Below are positions 8,401-13,212 of a stretch of 13,212 nucleotides of DNA, in pieces. The DNA is taken from NCBI GenBank assembly GCA_943704525.1, contig CALSCQ010003273.1, forward strand, positions 1-13,212, read 5' to 3'. Each line of letters begins with the position of its first letter. Position 1 is the stretch's first letter. Source of the DNA: Pigoraptor vietnamica (Eukaryota; Opisthokonta; Filasterea). The position numbers and the translations under genes are program-made. The notes under the pieces were generated by a model that did not search any database, was not told where the DNA came from, and was given only the letters and a program-made list of their open reading frames with translations.

Positions 8401-10097
8401 ACGGGCGGTGCATGCCGGGATATTATTGCCTGTGTGACAGCGCGGACTGGCTCGGTGCGGATTGCGGCACGCCGCGCGTGGTGGACGCGTGCGACGACCA
8501 CCGAACGAGGGGTGCCATGTTGCTTCGTGTGCATGGCGCCGTCGGTGCGTTTCCGGGCGGCATTGCCGTCATCGTCGCGTTCGCCGTCTTGTTCGCCGCC
8601 GAGGTGGTCGCGGTTCCGCTCTTCAAGCGGCGATTTCTGCAGGTCGTGCGGAAATCGAGCGCGCGTTCAAACGCTGTGCTGCGTACGGCGCGCTGGAACG
8701 CCGCGAATGTTGTGCGCCTGGCCGTTGTCGTCATGCAAGCGCTGCAGATTCACGCGATCGTGCTGGACGTCGACTTCTCCGCCGCGGGCGTCGTGTCGTC
8801 TGGCGGCCGCTTGTTTTCGTTTGCGAGCGCGACGGCGTTCAGCGGCTCGTTCTACTGGTACTTCTGGCTCATCATGTCGCTGACGCTGCTGTGGATATTC
8901 TACGCCGGCGTGTACATTGCCGACGGCGGTGCGTCCCTGCGCAAGTGGCGCGCGGGCGTCGTGCTGCTCATTCCAGCGGACGAGTTTCTGCAGGTGTGGG
9001 TCACGGCCGGCTTTATCCCGTCGCTTCTCAACGGACTGCGCGCGTTCGGATGCTGGTACATACCGAGCGCCCTTGGCCTCCAGGCCTTCATGGCTTCGGA
9101 GGGTGTGTGCGACGTCTCGTGCTGGACGGGACAGCACTGGGCGTACGTCGTGGTCGCTTTCGTGACGGTGCTCACCTACTACCCGCTCGCGACCGTGTCT
9201 GCGCCGCTTTGGCAGGACCTGCAGCCGCAGTTGGACGTTCGCCACGCGCCGCAGCACTTCTTTGTCGAGCCACTCATCGCCGTCGTCCTCGTTCTAATGC
9301 GCACGTTCTTCCGAACTGTCCCCCTTACATACCTCGGCATCATTGCGGGCGTCTGCCTTGCGACCGCTGCCTACCACGCCGTCGTTGCGCCATGCTATGT
9401 CTCGTGGGTCAACGTCCCCTCCGCGCTTTCGTTCGCCTCGGCCGCGCTGACTGCGTTGCTCATTCTCGCCGCGATCGCCGCCGACGTCCCGCACGTGGCG
9501 TGGGGTGCGCCAGCGGTGTGGCTGCTGTTCCTCGCTGGTGCCGCCGTCTACCTGTTTCGATACCCACATCCCCTCCTGGAGCGATCGCACAAGTCCGACT
9601 CGGGCGCGCGTCGCATGCTAATGGCCCTCAAGAACGTCTTCTCCCCGCAAGGCCGCGTGTCCCTGACGGGAATCAAGGACGAGGATCTGTTCGCGCATTC
9701 CGTCGTCTCGCTCGCGTCTCTCAGGGCCAAGCAGGTCGACCCTGCGCACCTCTTGCAAATCGTCTCGACCGCGGCCAGCATCGGCACTGTGGAAGCGTCG
9801 GTGCCGCGGCTGCTGAGGCGTGCGCTGGACGGGCAGATGCGCTGGCCCTACGCCATCTTTGCCGGCTCCGACTCCGAGGACGCATTCGCGCGCGCCGTTG
9901 CCGAGGTTTTCCTTGAACGGACGGCCGATGGCTGTGAGGATGTGTTGATGGCGCCCGGTGCGGATGTGATAGTGCTGTCCCACGGCGCTGTTGACTGTGC
10001 TAGCGGCGACGGTTACGTTCCTGATGCCCACCCGCCTGGAGCGGATCTCAGTTTGCCGGGCACTGTTAACAACCACTCTGAGGGTCTGTCGCTTTAA
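5457..10097 (+). CDS. Giant beta-helix/EGF-like multipass surface protein
   Basis: One uninterrupted exon, 1546 aa, start ATG 5457 (the frame is open further upstream but without an ATG). Visible architecture: hydrophobic signal or anchor 14-30 (VPALVVVFSQLCYGFTV); large ectodomain with many N-x-S/T sites; from residue 241 to 589, thirteen consecutive rungs, each opening with a small-residue pair (almost always GG), spaced 26-27 residues apart, and about four or five more rungs to roughly 780, typical of right-handed parallel beta-helices of the pectin-lyase / chlamydial polymorphic-membrane-protein type; a non-repeat region 790-970; an EGF-like cysteine module 973-1005 (CVECSPPCIHGRCMPGYYC...); then about nine hydrophobic segments (near 1034, 1084, 1130, 1166, 1228, 1272, 1293, 1322, 1350) and a 175-aa cytosolic tail. 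This suggests an adhesion protein, surface sensor or receptor. Protist proteins with Pmp-like helices and membrane regions exist, but I cannot name a characterised homologue. Intronlessness contrasts with its intron-rich neighbours. Poly(A) candidate ATTAAA is at 10132. Confidence 0.85.
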   Translation: MASKRPHQWTIGDFLVPALVVVFSQLCYGFTVPLLAVSRDYWANGTAQIGGSAPSLVDAVRAGATWLAGGSGPVVVVIRPANASLTWVPRGVADPSPVWESALALSQSDGSASTLYVDAQGAVVDCGLWSLPWTLRVGNGTLVLVNVTVQGCSAQLSATYGDVSLLRVDADAACALHDGNLQDFVGSHLQFASVAGVLNMTSVFVKRFNPLDVAAVLADYNGASYGAWTAVRVAGVKSLSGGLLLARGNARVDVSHCDFRNVSAATAGGIVSVGGTAQATVADTNATDVFALNGALAAAGGSAVLQVSRCMLVRTSSTFDGGAFYCGGTSLCWVRDTYSAYSTSSGSGGLALFIDSARGIFERLDVFAATVANNGGVMRIQGSSSVSIDGSHFSQCGADGYGGIFNMLHFVSVLITNTVFQSLFAGNGGFSFSDNYASTILRNCTVAGTRASLYGGVTVILAASLIHFENVLLHDLRAGVSGGLAYMSGNPTVSVVNSTVLRSRALKDGGVFFLTSAANAIVDGSSFTEVSAAGNGGVALIEAQSVARMTATNVTNATSSYGGAFMLRGGAMVSVSLSAFAGSRAQVAGGVAYARELTSVRLTGVRINLAVAGNTSQLHADALGAKDPHFNSAADANGGAVFLGDAASLLLQSSTATGCEAEGSGGFLAAVGPSVSAVVTDATVSLSRASVGGAVALALGAKGTFVSVRFDVAGAESDGGCVYAGQSASLNLTDATMKNCFGGVSRSTFGAGGAVYISLGARDVRLVRTTIYNVSAVLGPGVYLAGAQHSALSMDAASSVSGLLPIAEHELPADWRGGNLVASAVSRLTSTTDVFAVESGVGLRAFAVALIDAYGSRVSVSSDKSLAVRLRADFSSNPQCSASCRLVGDLEKNFATSSSVSFTSVRVFAPPGSYQLHLDSASPFLYGDLDPDADRRALLGRFSLTVNITECAHTELLTIVAIDSDPERMAWQCVECSPPCIHGRCMPGYYCLCDSADWLGADCGTPRVVDACDDHRTRGAMLLRVHGAVGAFPGGIAVIVAFAVLFAAEVVAVPLFKRRFLQVVRKSSARSNAVLRTARWNAANVVRLAVVVMQALQIHAIVLDVDFSAAGVVSSGGRLFSFASATAFSGSFYWYFWLIMSLTLLWIFYAGVYIADGGASLRKWRAGVVLLIPADEFLQVWVTAGFIPSLLNGLRAFGCWYIPSALGLQAFMASEGVCDVSCWTGQHWAYVVVAFVTVLTYYPLATVSAPLWQDLQPQLDVRHAPQHFFVEPLIAVVLVLMRTFFRTVPLTYLGIIAGVCLATAAYHAVVAPCYVSWVNVPSALSFASAALTALLILAAIAADVPHVAWGAPAVWLLFLAGAAVYLFRYPHPLLERSHKSDSGARRMLMALKNVFSPQGRVSLTGIKDEDLFAHSVVSLASLRAKQVDPAHLLQIVSTAASIGTVEASVPRLLRRALDGQMRWPYAIFAGSDSEDAFARAVAEVFLERTADGCEDVLMAPGADVIVLSHGAVDCASGDGYVPDAHPPGADLSLPGTVNNHSEGLSL

Positions 10098-10131
10098 TAC
10101 TTAATCGCGTTGTATACAATCGTTTCCGAAT

Positions 10132-10137
10132 ATTAAA
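10132..10137 (+). terminator. Poly(A) signal candidate ATTAAA
   Basis: ATTAAA lies 35 nt after the TAA stop of the beta-helix gene. The same hexamer follows the ligase gene, which raises confidence that this genome uses it. The cleavage site is unknown. Confidence 0.45.
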
Positions 10138-10205
10138 CTAAAGTCTCCCAAAAAAATGCCAAAACGTGTCATTGATAGTGAGTGGATGCTTAGCCGCCGG
10201 TCACT

Positions 10206-10220
10206 GAAGAAAGAAAGAAA

Positions 10221-10275
<55 letters not shown>
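10206..10275. repeat. GAAA repeat running into an A54 homopolymer
   Basis: Imperfect GAAA units (10206-10220) lead into an unbroken run of 54 A (10222-10275). It may be a microsatellite grown by slippage or the tail of a retroposed RNA. No coding remnant is seen on its 5' side and no clear flanking duplication. Length in an assembly at such a run is unreliable. Confidence 0.85.
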
Positions 10276-10277
<2 letters not shown>

Positions 10278-10703
10278 CACACGTCCCATAATTCTCCCGG
10301 CCGCGACGAAAAACCCATCATCCATCTATTTTTAGATGCAGGCACGTTGGCGGGCAGGCTATCTCTATTTCTGCTCATTTCCATTCATCAACACCAAATA
10401 AGGAATTTTAATTTGCTTAAGATTATCATATATAGACCAACGCGGATCTAATTATACAATTTCGGCAATGTCAGGGTGGCGCGCAGAGTAAACTCCGAGT
10501 TATCCTCCCGTTGCCAAAAGGCCGCCAAATAACCTCGGGTGCGCATTATTTGTGTTGACTCATTTCATACAAAATCAATACTTAGTGACTTTTATTAATT
10601 CAGAGGACAACGGGTCCAAATAAAGCGCGTGGGCAAAAATGGGCTCTTTTTTTCAGTGCATCGAAAAAACAACAAAGCGACTCACGCACACGCTCACACA
10701 CGG

Positions 10704-10707
10704 TCTC

Positions 10708-10738
<31 letters not shown>

Positions 10739-10751
10739 TCCTCTCTCTCTC
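10704..10751. repeat. (CT)n tract in the Rac promoter/leader
   Basis: About 48 nt of nearly pure CT/TC, 180 nt upstream of the Rac start codon. It could be a GAGA-type promoter element or a pyrimidine-rich leader, and can form H-DNA. The rest of 10752-10930 is GC-rich with T runs and is probably 5'UTR. Confidence 0.8.
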
Positions 10752-10930
10752 ACTGCCGCGTCACCGCGCCGCTTTTGGAACCGCGCGCATTATTTTGCGC
10801 AGCCCGCTGTCCTAGGAACTCTTGTCGAGAGCGTGTTTATTTTTTTTCCCTCGGTCGGTTGGTTTTGGCGTTTCGCGCGAAAGTCGCTCCCCCCATTCGC
10901 GCTTGACCCCGGTGCTTGCAGCAGCTGAAG

Positions 10931-11927
10931 ATGCAGGCTATCAAGTGTGTCGTCGTTGGCGACGGGTGAGTTTTCGCCTCGGCGAAGCGTCGTTTTGGAG
11001 TGCGTGCGATGGCGGAGGCGCAATAGTCACGCGCAAATCGTGTTTGAGAGTGGCGTGCGCACGCTGTGTTGATATTTTTGAATTTCTTGCTGCGCTACCG
11101 ATGCACTGACATTAAACTCATCCACGCCCCTCTCCGCACGCATGCGCGTAGTGCCGTCGGCAAGACGTGCCTGCTCATTTCGTACACGACGAACGCGTTC
11201 CCCGGCGAGTACATTCCGACGGTGTTCGACAACTACAGCGCCAACGTGATGGTTGACGGCAAGCCCATCAACCTCGGTCTGTGGGATACCGCCGGCCAGG
11301 AAGACTACGACCGCCTCCGCCCGCTCTCGTACCCCCAGACGGACGTGTTCCTGATTTGCTTCTCGCTCATCTCGCCCGCCTCTTTTGAGAACGTCAGGGC
11401 AAAGGTGCGTGTTGGCCGCTGCCTGTTTGGCGTCGCACTCTCGCCGCACGCAGTCTTGTTGGGATCGCAGTGGTGAATTTTGGTTATTGTTTATTGCGTA
11501 CGACGCGTGCACGCGTTTATGGGCGTCGTTCATAGCCGCCTTAGCCTCGCTTTCCGCACACGGCACTCATTTGCGAGTCCCATTTGCCTCTCAACCTTTA
11601 CTGACGAGAGCCCGGCCGTGTCTTTGTTGCGCGCAGTGGCACCCCGAGGTCAACCACCACTGCCCCCACACGCCCATCATTCTCGTCGGCACCAAGCTCG
11701 ATCTCCGGGAAGACAAGGATGCGATTGAGAAGCTCAAGGAGAAGAAGCTCGCGCCCATTGCGTACACGCAGGGCCTCGCCATGGCCAAGGAGATTGGCTC
11801 GAACAAGTACCTCGAGTGCTCTGCGCTCACGCAGAAGGGCCTCAAGACGGTGTTTGACGAGGCCATCCGCGCCGTCCTCTGCCCCACGAAGCCCGCCGGC
11901 AAGAAGAAGGGCTGCCTCATCCTCTAA
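10931..11927 (+). CDS. Rac1-type Rho-family small GTPase, three exons
   Basis: Exons 10931-10965, 11152-11404 and 11637-11927 join to 579 nt, 192 aa, exactly the length of animal RAC1. Introns are 186 nt (GTGAG...TAG) and 232 nt (GTGCGT...CAG); the second contains in-frame stops and must be removed. The protein cycles between GDP and GTP at the plasma membrane and drives actin remodelling, NADPH-oxidase or kinase (PAK-type) effectors. Seen: P-loop GDGAVGKT (10-17), switch [20 protein letters not shown] (57-62), TKLD (115-118), SAL (158-160), a short basic KKK (185-187) and C-terminal CLIL, a CAAX box whose final Leu predicts geranylgeranylation. All residues needed for nucleotide binding and hydrolysis are present. 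Rac is preferred over Cdc42 or Rho because of the [12 protein letters not shown] start and the FENVRAKW region. Animal paralogues cannot be told apart, so no symbol is given. Confidence 0.97.
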
Positions 11928-12712
11928 GCGGTCACGTGGGCCTGCCGTGGCGCAGCGCCGGGTGCGGGGACGTGTGCTGGGGCTGGGCGCATGTCGCGGG
12001 CGGGTGGAAGGGGCCTATGTGTTTCGCTGCCCTAGGAGTGTTCGAGTCTGCACGCTCGCGTGAGCGGGTTTTGCCGCTTGACTGTCGTGCGTGCGACTGC
12101 CGAGCCCTTTTGCGTGGCATTTACGTGTTGGCGTTTTTTCGTCCGTTGTCGCGCGTGTCGCTCGCCTGAGCCTCGTCAATTGCTCCCCGGCGTGTGCGTC
12201 GTCGCTGTGTTGCCGTTCGGGCGTGGCTTCCTCGCGGGAGTTGCGCCTCGCTGCGTGCGCTGATGGCTGCTGGGCGTCGCTCTTTCTCTTTTCCTTCTGC
12301 GTGTGTTGTTGTTTGTGCCGCTGTCTTTTTCTTACTTCTGTCTCATGCAAACGCGAAAATGCGTCGTTCTTATTTTCTGTCCTGCTCTGCCTTTTGACCA
12401 TTTTTTTTTTTGTTCTCGTAAAACTGTCGCCAGCGCGCGTTCTTCATTGATTGCGTGTCTATGTCGCAAGCGCTGCGCGTGCGCCGATGGACTCTCACGC
12501 GCGTCCCCTGTGGGCAGTCCTCTCGCGTCGCCGTTCGGTGTGTTGGCGTCGTCCTTCCACCGCGGCCTCACTAAAATTGCCACAAAGAGAAGCATTTTCT
12601 ACACGTCTCGCAAGTGTTTGAAGATCTCACGGGTAGTGTCGAAACAGTTCAATTGACAATGGCAACGCACGCGCACACGCACGCAACGCAACGCACTGCA
12701 CGCGCAAGACGC
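11928..12712. other. Convergent 3' region between Rac and SF3B5
   Basis: No credible gene. The left part (11928-12250) is GC-rich; the middle (about 12266-12420) is strongly pyrimidine-rich on the + strand with a T10 run; the right part holds the SF3B5 3'UTR. Frames here, on either strand, have no motifs and biased composition from the C/T tract (R/K/Q-rich when read on -). No AATAAA is seen for Rac; its 3' end cannot be placed. Confidence 0.6.
12683..12694. repeat. GCAAC repeat in the SF3B5 3'UTR
   Basis: About two and a half GCAAC units, embedded in CG/CA simple sequence (12661-12706), lie 19-30 nt past the SF3B5 stop on its strand. The same pentamer, four units long, sits in the 3'UTR of the SAM gene at 3241-3260. 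Confidence 0.6.
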
Positions 12713-13099
12713 TCAGTCCTCGCCCTTCTCCGGGGGCGGTCCACAGGGTTGAAGCATTTTCTGCAGACAGAGAGCGATTCACGTTAACATGTCTGCGTGT
12801 TCGTTCACACGACGAAGCGTGAGCACACAGGCACACACCTTGAGCATGTTGAACCGCACGCGCGCGGGCGACTCATTCTCAACGAGAGCAAAATAGGCGA
12901 GCATATTCGGGTGGCCAATGTACGACGCGTAGCTGTCGCGGTGCTGGTTGGAAAGCCACTCGCTACGGGACAAAGGTGCGTGTGTCAATAACAACCCCAC
13001 ATTAGAATGGCCAGTGCAAACTCGACGTGCATTGACCCTCGAATTCGACTCACAATTTGTTCGTGTCGGAGTGTCCTGTGCCAACGTACTTTGACTGCA
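12713..13099 (-). CDS. SF3B5: SF3B5 (SF3b10), splicing factor 3B subunit 5, 5' partial
   Basis: A small subunit of the SF3b part of U2 snRNP, which helps hold the branch site in the nucleus; yeast counterpart Ysf3. Three exons are seen on the minus strand: 13094-13054, 12962-12839 and 12760-12713, with introns of 91 nt (GTGAGT...TAG) and 78 nt (GTGTGT...CAG); phases join cleanly. They encode about 70 residues: SKYVGTGHSDTNKF, EWLSNQHRDSYASYIGH, the block ENESPARVRFNMLK and the C-terminus KMLQPCGPPPEKGED before TGA. These match the whole family except the first ~15 residues. The first exon must lie beyond 13212. If the acceptor is the earlier AG (13100) the exon starts at 13099 and adds the conserved LQ; if the later, it starts at 13094. 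The family is normally about 86 aa. Identification is firm. Confidence 0.93.
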
Positions 13100-13188
13100 C
13101 TGTCATTCGGCAACGGAAAAAAGTGTTAGCGAAGGAACAGGGGATCTTTGGCGAAGCCAGCACTAGCGCTTACGAAGGAGGACTCACA

Positions 13189-13212
13189 CCCCCCACCCAC
13201 CCACCCACCCAC
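13189..13212 (-). repeat. (GGGT)n G-quadruplex tract, intron of SF3B5
   Basis: On the minus strand the window begins with four GGG runs separated by single T and then a run of six G. G3 runs with 1-nt loops are among the most stable G-quadruplex formers. The tract lies upstream of the first visible SF3B5 exon, in the sense strand, and no SF3B5 N-terminus is encoded between it and that exon. It is therefore most likely intronic and present in the pre-mRNA. It runs off the window edge, so its full length is unknown. Confidence 0.75.

Larger units (their letters stand above)
10098..10703. other. Intergenic region after the beta-helix gene
   Basis: No gene. It begins with the 3'UTR of the beta-helix gene (ATTAAA at 10132), continues through a purine (GAAA) run into the A54 tract, and then has about 340 nt of AT-richer unique DNA without an open frame of note. 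Apparent reading frames over the A run are just poly-Lys or poly-Phe artefacts. The right end merges into the Rac promoter. Confidence 0.6.

Noticed and set aside
7524-8534. 336-aa frame on the minus strand inside the beta-helix gene
   Set aside because: Shadow of the GC-rich third positions of the coding strand; R/H/A-rich, no motif. The same holds for 1076-2053 (-), 6189-6878 (-) and 8462-9916 (+).
10101-10325. Poly-Phe reading frames over the A tract
   Set aside because: They are translations of a homopolymer.
10556-10562. Second TGACTCA word, upstream of Rac
   Set aside because: A lone 7-mer at a frequency expected by chance; not enough to claim a shared bZIP regulon with the site at 850.
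11405-11476. Read-through of Rac exon 2 into the following sequence
   Set aside because: Produces a protein that leaves the Rac alignment at once and stops at 11476; a GTGCGT donor and CAG acceptor restore the full family sequence.
12015-12401. 128-aa R/K/Q-rich minus-strand frame
   Set aside because: Its composition comes from the C/T-rich tract of the + strand; no domain, no splice context, no conserved motif.
1-13212. tRNA, rRNA, CRISPR, prokaryotic operon features
   Set aside because: No cloverleaf with A/B boxes, no rRNA signature and no spaced repeat array were seen; introns show this is eukaryotic nuclear DNA.

Overview
The window is nuclear DNA from a GC-rich, intron-bearing single-celled eukaryote. 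Coding DNA has strongly GC-biased third positions. Spliceosomal GT-AG introns of about 65-232 nt interrupt conserved proteins, and all three stop codons end genes, so the code is standard. Intergenic DNA is AT-richer and full of simple repeats such as (CT)n, (TG)n, a 54-nt A run and (CCCA)n. The near animal-like Rac GTPase and the ZNF598-type ligase point to the amoebozoan/opisthokont side of the tree (a free-living amoeba or a unicellular holozoan would fit), but I cannot name the species.

Layout: (1) 1-1081, AT-richer upstream DNA with an 18-bp inverted repeat, tandem E2F-like words and a short direct repeat, ending in the probable 5'UTR and 5'UTR intron of the first gene. (2) 1082-3061 (+), a ZNF598/Hel2-type RING ubiquitin ligase that senses collided ribosomes. 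(3) 3374-4832 (-), a six-exon gene reconstructed here for a 250-aa SAM-domain protein with a charged helix; I know no named family for it. (4) 4833-5456, a divergent promoter region. (5) 5457-10097 (+), one uninterrupted 1546-aa reading frame for a large surface protein: signal/anchor segment, about 17-18 regular 27-residue beta-helix rungs, an EGF-like cysteine module, about nine membrane segments and a cytosolic tail. (6) 10098-10930, A54 tract and pyrimidine-rich Rac promoter. (7) 10931-11927 (+), a three-exon Rac1-type GTPase. (8) 11928-12712, pyrimidine-rich 3' region. (9) 12713-13099 (-), the last three coding exons of the U2 snRNP protein SF3B5; its first exon lies beyond the window.

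The genes do not form one pathway. ZNF598-type ligase (translation quality control), Rac (actin and membrane signalling) and SF3B5 (splicing) are conserved housekeeping genes. The SAM protein and the large beta-helix receptor-like protein are the lineage-specific parts. The most interesting items are the beta-helix/EGF/multipass protein, the intron positions of the Rac gene that appear shared with animal RAC1, two frame-preserving ways of splicing the SAM gene, and a strong G-quadruplex motif in an intron of the splicing-factor gene.
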